NCBI RefSeq assembly: GCF_025961225.1
Contig: NZ_JAOQNG010000005.1
Span: forward strand, 186,001-250,000
Length of the DNA stretch: 64,000 bases
Direction of reading: 5' to 3'
Origin: Azospirillum canadense
GTDB taxonomy: Bacteria > Pseudomonadota > Alphaproteobacteria > Azospirillales > Azospirillaceae
Positions 27,225-35,075 of this stretch are shown piece by piece. The translations under genes and the position numbers were made by a program. The notes under the pieces were generated by a model, which had not been told where the DNA came from, ran no database searches, and saw only the letters and a program-made list of their open reading frames with translations. The first letter of the stretch is position 1; the number at the start of each line of letters is the position of its first letter.

Positions 27225-28766
27225 TCAGAGGAGTTGCTTCACCGCGGCGAACGCATCGACCAAGCCGGCGCCGGTTGCCCCATCCTCACCGCCCTCGGCT
27301 GCGAGGCCATTCCCCGTCGGATCACTGGCAGGGTTGGCGTGCCCGGTCGTTACGTCTCGTGCGGTGCGGCGTAGGATCGCCTTGACGTCGGCAGGAGAGA
27401 GCGACGGGTCAGCCTGGAGCAGCAAAGCGCACAGTCCGGCCAGTTGCGGCGCCGCGGCCGAGGTGCCGCTGAACACGCCCCATCCGTCTGTCGGCTGCGT
27501 GCCATCGTAGTTGGCGCAATCGCGGTCGAGTTCGCAATCCGGTGGAACCGGGAGCGCCAAATAGTTGGCGTGTGGCAGCAGGCCGACAAGGCCGCAGACG
27601 TCAGGAACACTTCGCCCGGAATAAATCCGACTCATAAAGGCGCTGGCATAATCTGCGGCGCGCATGGCACCGGTCTGGTCGACATAGACGCCGCCTGCCG
27701 AGATGACGTCGGGCATCTGTCCCGGAAAGGAATAATGGCCGTTGCCGGCGGAGAAAACGATCACAACACCGCGTTTGACCGCCGCCTGGATTTCGGCCTC
27801 GAGCGCGACCAGACTGTTGGGCAGGCGCGCCAACGGCGCGTTGCCCAACCCGCGCAGATCATAACCCAAGCTCACGGAGATCACGTGAGGATCGTGCTTA
27901 AGTGCCTCCTGGAGGCCCTCAAGCATTGAGGCACCTAAGCTCGGGTTGGTTTCGTTGTCGAGCTTCACACCAATAAAGGTTGCGGCTGGTGCGATGGCGA
28001 AGACGTTGGCCGACTCACCTGTGCCATGGCCGTTGCCGTCGGTGCTCCGGCCACTGGCGCCCGGCGCCAGAACGATTGAGGAGGAATAACCGTGTGCCTT
28101 GAAATAGGGATGACTGTGGGCGAAGCCGCTGTCGATCATGGCGACGCGGACACCCTTGCCAGTGAGCCCCTGGAGATGCGCCGGTGCCGCATTGAGATGG
28201 CGGGCGATATCAGCGGGCGCGGTGAGATGAAAATAGGGAACCATCGGGGGAGACGCTGAGGGAGGGGCTGCCGCTGGCGGGCCCGACGTGCGCTTTCCTG
28301 AGGCTTTGACCGCACTCGCCGCTTTCGCCATATAGATGTGTGGCCATTGGATATAGACATCATCAAGTAAGGATTGTACAGCGGGGTCCGGGCTCCATGA
28401 AGCGCCATCGGGCGGGTACAAAACCGCGCCGAACTGGGCCGCCGAACCACCGGGCACGCTCACGAGTTCGAGTTTCGTGTGGAACATCGCCTCAAAGTCG
28501 GACCGTGAACAACGCATTGACGCGGTGAGGGCCCCGCGGCCGGTCAGCCGAAAGCCTCGCCGCGCGAGCTCGGCGAGCGCCAGATCAGCTTGGATGGGAT
28601 CGGGGACGAAGGCGGTGACCGTGTCAGTCGACATCCGCGCGGCGAACTTCGTCGGGCCGGTCTGGTCGCCGGGCCGGTTGAATGTGACAGCGACACGGAG
28701 CTGTTGATCCTCTCCGCCGTTTCGGGAATCCCTGACATTGCGGTCGTTTGGCTCGTACGCCTTCAT
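27225..28766 (-). CDS. Subtilisin-like serine protease (S8)
   Basis: This 513-residue S8 peptidase has the catalytic triad Asp212 (VRVAMIDSGF), His247 (DGNGHGTGESANVF) and Ser436 (VFSGTSAAAPQLAG), with oxyanion Asn342 in SAGNGHYSF. An N-terminal domain of about 140 residues (including GFRLTGRGALTASMRCSRSDF and EAMFHTKLELV) looks like a propeptide or inhibitor-type fold, followed by a Pro/Ala-rich linker at 150-175. No signal peptide is visible, so it may act in the cytosol or leave by another route. It lies 12 bp after a small gene whose product resembles this N-terminal domain, so the two are very probably cotranscribed. Confidence 0.92.
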   Translation of the reverse strand: MKAYEPNDRNVRDSRNGGEDQQLRVAVTFNRPGDQTGPTKFAARMSTDTVTAFVPDPIQADLALAELARRGFRLTGRGALTASMRCSRSDFEAMFHTKLELVSVPGGSAAQFGAVLYPPDGASWSPDPAVQSLLDDVYIQWPHIYMAKAASAVKASGKRTSGPPAAAPPSASPPMVPYFHLTAPADIARHLNAAPAHLQGLTGKGVRVAMIDSGFAHSHPYFKAHGYSSSIVLAPGASGRSTDGNGHGTGESANVFAIAPAATFIGVKLDNETNPSLGASMLEGLQEALKHDPHVISVSLGYDLRGLGNAPLARLPNSLVALEAEIQAAVKRGVVIVFSAGNGHYSFPGQMPDVISAGGVYVDQTGAMRAADYASAFMSRIYSGRSVPDVCGLVGLLPHANYLALPVPPDCELDRDCANYDGTQPTDGWGVFSGTSAAAPQLAGLCALLLQADPSLSPADVKAILRRTARDVTTGHANPASDPTGNGLAAEGGEDGATGAGLVDAFAAVKQLL

Positions 28767-28778
28767 GTCTTCCTCCCC

Positions 28779-29069
28779 TTACTTGAATGATAGATGCTCC
28801 GGGGCCTCGCTGATCGAGGCGATATAGGGTTTAAGTTTTTCCGGAACCGCGAGAGCATTGTCGGTACCGGATGGATTGGGGAAAAGCTTCTTGAACTCGG
28901 CATCAGGCATGCGTGCCGACAACGTTGCGTGCCCCTCGCCGGAGAGGTTCATGCCGATGTCCTGCGCCACGCGTTTGACTTCTGCCCGCGCCTCATCGGT
29001 GCGGCATGCGTCATGCAGCAGCAGTTGGATCCGTCGGATCGGACGGGTTCTGCCAGTCATAACCGTCAC
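28779..29069 (-). CDS. Small propeptide-like protein paired with the S8 protease
   Basis: A 96-residue protein (93 from the inner ATG at 29060; GTG at 29069). Its core, AQDIGMNLSGEGHATLSARM, PDAEFKKLFP and PEKLKPYIASISEAP, has the same order of features as residues about 65-145 of the neighbouring protease: a Gly-Arg/Gly loop, a strand ending in an S-x-R/M segment, then DFEAMF or AEFKKLF. It looks like a stand-alone version of the protease prodomain, and could act as a folding helper or inhibitor; this is inference from pattern, not from alignment. It has no signal peptide. No clear ribosome site is seen, and its start overlaps the upstream Cys-rich ORF, suggesting coupling. Confidence 0.65.
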   Translation of the reverse strand: MTVMTGRTRPIRRIQLLLHDACRTDEARAEVKRVAQDIGMNLSGEGHATLSARMPDAEFKKLFPNPSGTDNALAVPEKLKPYIASISEAPEHLSFK

Positions 29070-29346
29070 CCGAACTGTTGCAGAGACATTGGTTTGATGA
29101 GCTCAATCCCTTGCCACAATCGCACTTCTGCACACACACCGAACTTGTCGAGCTGGTGGTGGTGATGCCAGGAAGTAATCGCGTAGAGCGAGGCTCCTCA
29201 AAAAAGCAGTCTGCATGACCTCCGGAAGAATTGCGGTTATCGGCGTAAGCGTTCAAAGAACACAGTCCAGGCAATGCAATGGTACGCAAGCAAGATCGGA
29301 TCCTCATTCCGCGAACAACACAGCTGTCGGGCGCTTTAGGCCCCAT
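29011..29346 (-). CDS. Possible small secreted cysteine-rich protein
   Basis: An open frame of 111 residues, or 98 from an inner ATG at 29307 (MRIRSCLRTIALPGLCSLNA). That N-terminus resembles a short signal peptide ending at AYA. The mature part contains CVQKCDCGKGLSSSNQCLCN, six Cys within about 25 residues counting CFFEE nearby. The last 58 bp overlap the propeptide-like gene in another frame. No family is recognised and no ribosome site is strong, so it could be fortuitous, but its position as first frame of the protease unit and its Cys spacing deserve attention. Confidence 0.4.
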   Translation of the reverse strand: MGPKAPDSCVVRGMRIRSCLRTIALPGLCSLNAYADNRNSSGGHADCFFEEPRSTRLLPGITTTSSTSSVCVQKCDCGKGLSSSNQCLCNSSGDGYDWQNPSDPTDPTAAA

Positions 29347-30656
29347 TTTGATTTATTCATCTCATCATTCTTCATTACCGCAGCTGGAATGCAACGTAAA
29401 ACTTGGCAGGTTGTTGGTAAAATTGACACAAATAAGCGGGACGTTCTCTCCTTAAGCTTTTCCGCGATCTGAAGGCGCCGATCAAACGGGAAGGGTGTTG
29501 CGGTTGCAAAGATTCAATGCGCGCGCGGCGGCGACCATGATTTCGGTGTCAACTTCTCTATATTCCATAAACACGTTTCACAAGTCACTGGCCCTGCTGT
29601 GTTATTGACTTAGCCCTATTAATGGCTAACATACTATTGTATGTTGATCGCGAAGTTCCATCAAATCTCCGACAACACCGGAACGTGAATAGAGAAGCCC
29701 CTTGCCGGTGAGCGTCGTCGATCACGCGACACGTGGCCCAGGCCGGCGACCCTCTGGGCACACATCCTCCGTCGCCAAGTTGCTGAAACGCGCTGTTTGC
29801 GCTTCATCTGACAGCGGCCAGGCAAGATGGCCCACGTCCGCTCCTTCGCACTCAACATTCTGCGCGCCGACAGTGTCGAGAACGTTGGCCAAGCCCTTGA
29901 CGCCAACGGTCGCAACCGGGAACTGGGACTCGCCCTCGGTGCCTCATGAGACCTGCATGGCCCTGCGGGCGCCCCTGCTACAAACATATTCTTGATGGAA
30001 ATGATCAAGCGCCGCCGGCATCACTCTGTTCTTGCCTTTTGCGGCGCGACGATTGTGGCCGCTTTTCACCTCCTGCATATCCGAGTATGTAGCGGCGGTG
30101 AATATAAGAGACTGCCGAAAGCGGGTTTATCCAAATTGCCTATTTACACACACAGAGGACCCAAGTACTTTTTGCAATGGGGAAAGGCAACACCTGCCGT
30201 TAGCCCTGGCAATATGCTATTGCGTAAATATGAACGCCGGTGCCAAACGGCACCTTCCAAGATGGTGAGGGATGCAGCCCCGCCGAATTCCTGACGCGAG
30301 CGCAACAGTAGCTGCAGGCCGGTCAAATGGGCACTCACATGACGGCATATGGCGATCGTTATTGCCGAGCACTGCCGCTAAGTCTTAGGTGCGGAAACAT
30401 CGCCGTAATGCCGCGCCTTGGCACGAGTAATTTCAATGTCTGATGCCATGTGTTCATCTAAACCACAATGCGATGAGTCGCTTGTGTCGGGAAATTCTCG
30501 CCGGCCGCTTGCGCGGAAACAGATGCATGCATTGATGCCATTTTCCGCATCGAGCGATAGGCAAGAGAATCCTGTGCTAAGCACGCGTTCGCGATCGATG
30601 TGGACCAATGACGCCCGGAGGGCATGGACCGACCATCCAACACGGTGGAGAGAAAC
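29347..30656. other. Long AT-richer intergenic region
   Basis: About 1.3 kb, visibly richer in A and T than the surroundings, between the divergent protease unit and the lipoprotein operon, so both promoters should lie here. Near 29826-29949 the plus strand reads KMAHVRSFALNILRADSVENV and ends ELGLALGAS, reminiscent of the C-terminus of ISAs1-type transposases, but the match is short. Frames at 29992-30294 and 30378-30848 show no domain or ribosome site and are not called. Confidence 0.5.
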
Positions 30657-31712
30657 ATGCGGGGAAAAGCAGTTCTGCTTCTGTTTGCCGTCTTGATGTT
30701 TGGCGCCTGCCAAACGAGCGATACCTATTCGGAGCTCAGATCCATTGGCGCGACGCAAACGCTTTTGACCACCGCTGATCTTCGCCTGGTGACGGAGCGG
30801 ATGCGCCCACAAGGTCAAAGAGGAGGCCTCGATTTGCCTCCCCAACACGTCGTGTGTGTGGAGCCGAGCCCCGACGTGGCCAAAGCTTTATCGACAGCCT
30901 TTTCCTTGGCCGCCAATGCAAGCGTGACGCCGCCGACCGGCGGCACCGCTCTAAGCGGAAACGTCAACCCCGATTTGGCAACCGCCGAGCAGCTTGCCCA
31001 ACTCACGGAACGCGTCCCCTCCATCCAAGCGCTCCGCGACGGTCTCTTCCGGGCCTGCGAGGCCTATGCGAACGGGTCCATCGGCGATTCCGCCTATTCT
31101 TTGATCCTAAGCCGCTACGGCGATATTCTGGTGACGTTGCTGCTGGGGGAAAGCGCGGCAGGCAGCTACGGTCGCCAGCTCGCCCTGCTGGCCGGGCAAT
31201 CGCTCCAGACCGACTCGACGAAGAAGAACAATCAGAACAGCCAACCTGAATCGAAGCCGCCCACCAAATCCGCTCCGTCGGCCAGTTTGGCGCCCGTTTT
31301 GGCGGCGGCGAGCATCGACGGCACACTGGACGCCAGCCCCACCGGCCATGCGCTGATGGTGCCCGCCCCCCCAGGGACCGGAACCGGCATGGTGGCCTTA
31401 GCCGCGACCACCGAGAACACGCCGGGTGGCGCGAGAACAGCCAAGGTCGCGGATGCACCGGACAAAACCATCCCGACCGACGCCATTCTGGCGATGCAGC
31501 AGAACTATCTCGTTCACAATCTCACCGGGCCGATGATGGTGCTGTGCGCCAACATCCTCGACCCGACGCGCCCCTTGTACTCGCAATCCCATCCACTGTC
31601 CGGGCACTGCAGTGATTACCTGCAAAGGATCTTTGCCCGATCGGTTGCTCTGATCGACGCACCGGCTTTCCAACCAACAGCGGCGACCAAACCGCGGCCG
31701 ATGCGGCAATGA
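30657..31712 (+). CDS. Hypothetical lipoprotein
   Basis: A 351-residue probable outer- or inner-membrane lipoprotein. The signal is MRGKAVLLLFAVLMFGACQT with the lipobox FGAC (Cys18). The ATG at 30657 follows GGTGGAGAG; a longer start at 30624 would bury the signal. The mature part has a helical N-terminal half (RACEAYANGSIGDSAYSLIL), a Pro/Ser/Ala-rich middle of about 80 residues and a C-terminal segment with Cys residues (VLCANILDPTRP, SGHCSDYLQRIF). I do not recognise the family. It heads an operon with a paraoxonase-like lipoprotein and two patatin-like proteins, so it may be a scaffold for them. Confidence 0.85.
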   Translation: MRGKAVLLLFAVLMFGACQTSDTYSELRSIGATQTLLTTADLRLVTERMRPQGQRGGLDLPPQHVVCVEPSPDVAKALSTAFSLAANASVTPPTGGTALSGNVNPDLATAEQLAQLTERVPSIQALRDGLFRACEAYANGSIGDSAYSLILSRYGDILVTLLLGESAAGSYGRQLALLAGQSLQTDSTKKNNQNSQPESKPPTKSAPSASLAPVLAAASIDGTLDASPTGHALMVPAPPGTGTGMVALAATTENTPGGARTAKVADAPDKTIPTDAILAMQQNYLVHNLTGPMMVLCANILDPTRPLYSQSHPLSGHCSDYLQRIFARSVALIDAPAFQPTAATKPRPMRQ

Positions 31713-31797
31713 TCGGCGCCGCCGCAGGCCGTTTGTCGGCCACGCGGAGCGGAGCGCGGAAGAACCGGGGAAGGCGTCGAGCGAGGAGAGAAAAACC

Positions 31798-32949
31798 ATG
31801 GGACGCAGGCGTTCCGCGGTGACCGGTGTCGCGTCGGGGGTCGGGGCAATCGGCGCCTTGGCGCTTTCGGCGTGCGGGCTTTTGCCGCCGGCGGGTGGTG
31901 ACATCCGCAACGCGCTGTGGAATTGGCGGTGCGATGCCATCGCGGGCATCCCTGGTCCGGAAGACATCGTGCTCGATAAGGGCGGAATGGCTTACGTCTC
32001 GTCCACCGATCGTTGGGCCGTCGAGCACGGTACAAGACCGGCAACCGCCGACGGTCGCCCGGGCCACCTCTTCCGCATCAATCTGACGGTCGAGCCGCCA
32101 ACGGTCACCGATGTCACGCCGGAAGCCTTCCAGGCGCGGGATTTCCACCCCCTGGGTCTCAGCCTCTTCACCGTGGGCTCGGTGCGTCGCCTCTTCGTCG
32201 TGGATCAACATCGCCCCGCGGGCGGCGGCGTGATGCTGTGTGGCGGCACCACGGTGGACATTCTGACGGTCGACGGCGACCGGCTCCAGCCGGAGCGCCC
32301 GCCCATCGAGGACGCGCGCCAGCTGCGCAACCCCAATAGCATTGCCGCGGTGGGGCCCAACGCCTTTTACGTCACCAATTCCAACGACACCGGGTCGTGC
32401 CTCGGGCAAAAGCTGGGCGACCTCTTCGACGTCACCGGCGGGCATGTCCTCTACTACGACGGCACACGCTTTCACCGGGTCGACGGCGATGTGCCGCTCG
32501 CGAACGGGATTATCGCCGACCTCGCGGCCCGGCGGCTTTTTGTTGCCTCAACGTTGCGCGGTGACATTCGGAGCTACTCCTGGGAGGCCGGGCACCCGGC
32601 GCGTCCTATGGCGGAGTTGGCGCCGATCCGCACGGGTGTGGGCGTCGACAACCTGCGCCAGCTGCCGGACGGGTCCCTCCTGGCGGCCGCGCACCCAAAC
32701 CCTCTGCGGTTCGCCCTGTACGCGGCGGGATGGACGGACAGCGCGCCGACCCAAATTCTGCGCGTGGTGCCTGACGGACCAGCGGGACCCGAGGTGATCC
32801 GCATCCGGGACGATGACGGCGGTGCGCTGTCGGCGGCCAGCGTTGCGGTGCTCTACGACGATGGACGGGGACGCCGGCGGCTTCTCATCGGAGCGACCTA
32901 CGCCAATCACGTGCTGCTCTGCCGTCCGGATACCAACGGCGATTCCTGA
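31798..32949 (+). CDS. Paraoxonase/arylesterase-like beta-propeller lipoprotein
   Basis: A 383-residue lipoprotein with a long signal ending LALSACGLLPP (Cys26). The mature part has the order of motifs of paraoxonase/SMP-30 six-bladed propellers: GIPGPEDIVLDKGGMAYVSS, FHPLGLSLFTVGSVRRLFVV, LRNPNSIAAVGPNAFYVTNS and PLANGIIADLAARRLFVAST. The Glu, Asn and Asp residues at these positions usually bind calcium. Members hydrolyse lactones and aryl esters. The ATG follows GAGGAGAG, 85 bp after the lipoprotein gene, and the next gene is 49 bp away. The substrate is unknown; the neighbouring patatins suggest acyl esters or lactones at the envelope. Confidence 0.85.
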   Translation: MGRRRSAVTGVASGVGAIGALALSACGLLPPAGGDIRNALWNWRCDAIAGIPGPEDIVLDKGGMAYVSSTDRWAVEHGTRPATADGRPGHLFRINLTVEPPTVTDVTPEAFQARDFHPLGLSLFTVGSVRRLFVVDQHRPAGGGVMLCGGTTVDILTVDGDRLQPERPPIEDARQLRNPNSIAAVGPNAFYVTNSNDTGSCLGQKLGDLFDVTGGHVLYYDGTRFHRVDGDVPLANGIIADLAARRLFVASTLRGDIRSYSWEAGHPARPMAELAPIRTGVGVDNLRQLPDGSLLAAAHPNPLRFALYAAGWTDSAPTQILRVVPDGPAGPEVIRIRDDDGGALSAASVAVLYDDGRGRRRLLIGATYANHVLLCRPDTNGDS

Positions 32950-32998
32950 CGCTGACAGGCGCTGCGGTCGCCAGCGGTGCCATGGAGGGAGGCCCATC

Positions 32999-35026
32999 AT
33001 GCGGGAACGAGCAATCTTCGGTGGACCGGGTCTTTTCCTGCTCGGCGGCGCGCTCCTTCTCCTGGACGCCTGCGCCGGACCTCAGCGCTATCTCTATCAG
33101 AACGAGGCGCAAACGGGGGCCGAGCGGCTGGACGACGGGGCGCGGATCGCGACCTACCGGTCCAACTGGCAGGCGACCCCTGGCTGTCGCGCCGGCGGGC
33201 CCGACACCCCGATGGCTGTCACCCTTTGCGGACCGTCGGGCACCCGCTCCGACACCGATCTCGTCGCCTTGGCCCTGTCGGGCGGCGGCCTGAAGGCGAC
33301 CGCCTTTGCCAGCGAGGTCATGTTTCAGCTCCAGGATCGCGGGGTTTTGCCATCCGTCGATGTGATCTCATCGGTGTCCGGCGGTTCTCTGGCAGCCGCC
33401 CTGTACGCCTACAGCGTGGACGGTCCGGACGATGCCCCCTGCGCCCGGGCGGCCCCCGCCAATGGGCCGGTGCCGCTGGTCTGGCGGCGGACGTGCGTGC
33501 ACGAGCGGATCGCCACCATCACAACGGGGCAGGCGTTGGGCGCCCTGCGTCCGGATCGCCTCGCCGCCTTCCTGACGACCAGCTATGACCGCAGCGACTT
33601 CGGTGCCGAACTGCTGGCTCGTGATCTGTTCGGCGCTGCGCCGGACAGGGAGAAGGGTGCGGTGATGGCGGATTTGAACCCGGCGCGGCCCACGCTGATC
33701 ATCAACGCGACGCAGACCGCGCGCCTGCTTCCATCGAATCGCGCCCTCTGGTGGCCGACCGACGGCGCCAGCCGCATCGCCTGTATGGACATTGATCCGG
33801 CGGGGCACGTGCGCCAGTACGGCTTGGAAAACGCGCTCAATTTTGGGTTCACACGCGAGCAGTTCGATTGTCTCGGCTCCGACCTCGGGCGCTATCCGCT
33901 GGCCTACGCCGCTATGGCGTCGGCCGCCATCCCCGGCCTGCTCGCCAATGTCACGCTGCGCGATTTCCGGGCGGGCGAGCCGCCGCGGTTTCGGCAGCTC
34001 ATGGACGGCGGCACCGGCGACAATCTGGGGCTGACGGGCTTGCGCACCGCATTTCATAGCTTGGCCCCTGAGAACGGGCACCCTTTCGTACTGCCGGACC
34101 GGATCTTGGTGCTGCAGGTGCACGCCGGAGTGGGCGTCGACGGGTATGAGCCGGAGGACGCCGAAACGCGCCACTTTCTGGATCATATCCTGCTGAACGG
34201 CAACGCACTGAAAGCCATCGACACCTTCATGTTCGCCGGCTACGAACCGCGCGAGGAGCAGTTCGACCAGCGGCTCTGCGCGCTGACCACCCAAGCCCGA
34301 GCAATGCTCCGTGACCGCATTCAACGCGAGCTTGGCGACCGAAGCCGTGGCGATCCCCGGGGGTACAGAGCGCGGCAGGCGTGGATTGGCACCGTTGCGG
34401 CCGGCATTCCGGCCGGCAAGCCCATCGCGCCGGAGCGGCTGATGCGCTTCCTCGCCAAGCTCTCTTTGCATGACGTCCCCTGCACCGACATCACGACGGA
34501 GCGCCTGATGGCCGTTGGCGCCTCCTACGCAACGGCGGCGAGAACGCTCTCGTCTGGCCGGCCGGTCAAGGGCGCCTTTGAGCCCGCGGACATCGACGCG
34601 GTGCCTTTGCTCGCCCGCCTTGTGCCAGCGCACAAACGGGAGAAAATTGCTTTGGTCAAGGCTCTGGCCTGCGACGAGAGCGACTGGGGGCCGCCCGCCG
34701 CCGCAGGCGCGTCGCCGACCACCCTCGACCTGTGCCGGGCCTATTCCGGCAACGGCAAGCTGCTGCCCCGGATCGCCAAGCTCGGCAGTCTGCTCAGCGC
34801 GATTCCCGGAGAAAAGGACCTGCAATGTGTCCGTTACGCCGCCAAGCTCGCCACCTTTCTGTCGTTCCGGAAGATGTGCGCCACCGACGAGTTCCGGCTC
34901 GCCTTTGGCGACCTCCTGCAGTGTGGGAGCGACCGGGATGCGGCCTTGGCAGATGAACTGGAACGCGATGACTGCCTGAGCGACAACGCCGTCGCCACCG
35001 CCCTGGCTCCCGCGATGCGGCCGTGA
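32999..35026 (+). CDS. Patatin-like phospholipase lipoprotein
   Basis: This 675-residue lipoprotein (signal to Cys25, lipobox LLDAC) has a patatin domain. The oxyanion loop is ALSGGGLKATAF (Gly95-97), the nucleophile elbow SSVSGGSLAAAL (Ser127) and the catalytic Asp336 lies in LMDGGTGDNLGL. Patatins hydrolyse acyl esters of lipids with a Ser-Asp dyad. The C-terminal 250 residues contain several Cys (HDVPCTDI, ACDESDW, LCRAYSG, MCATDEF, LLQCGSD), unusual for the family and suggesting disulfides outside the cytoplasm. The ATG at 32999 follows GGAGGGAGG. It lies between a paraoxonase-like gene and a second, membrane-embedded patatin. Confidence 0.92.
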   Translation: MRERAIFGGPGLFLLGGALLLLDACAGPQRYLYQNEAQTGAERLDDGARIATYRSNWQATPGCRAGGPDTPMAVTLCGPSGTRSDTDLVALALSGGGLKATAFASEVMFQLQDRGVLPSVDVISSVSGGSLAAALYAYSVDGPDDAPCARAAPANGPVPLVWRRTCVHERIATITTGQALGALRPDRLAAFLTTSYDRSDFGAELLARDLFGAAPDREKGAVMADLNPARPTLIINATQTARLLPSNRALWWPTDGASRIACMDIDPAGHVRQYGLENALNFGFTREQFDCLGSDLGRYPLAYAAMASAAIPGLLANVTLRDFRAGEPPRFRQLMDGGTGDNLGLTGLRTAFHSLAPENGHPFVLPDRILVLQVHAGVGVDGYEPEDAETRHFLDHILLNGNALKAIDTFMFAGYEPREEQFDQRLCALTTQARAMLRDRIQRELGDRSRGDPRGYRARQAWIGTVAAGIPAGKPIAPERLMRFLAKLSLHDVPCTDITTERLMAVGASYATAARTLSSGRPVKGAFEPADIDAVPLLARLVPAHKREKIALVKALACDESDWGPPAAAGASPTTLDLCRAYSGNGKLLPRIAKLGSLLSAIPGEKDLQCVRYAAKLATFLSFRKMCATDEFRLAFGDLLQCGSDRDAALADELERDDCLSDNAVATALAPAMRP

Positions 35027-35075
35027 TGCCGCACGGCCGGCGCCTTCCGCCACGCACACACAGGAAAACCGCACC

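Noticed and set aside
29661-30008. 115-codon minus-strand frame in the AT-richer gap
   Set aside because: No ribosome site or similarity; the opposite strand shows a short transposase-like end that explains the base composition better.
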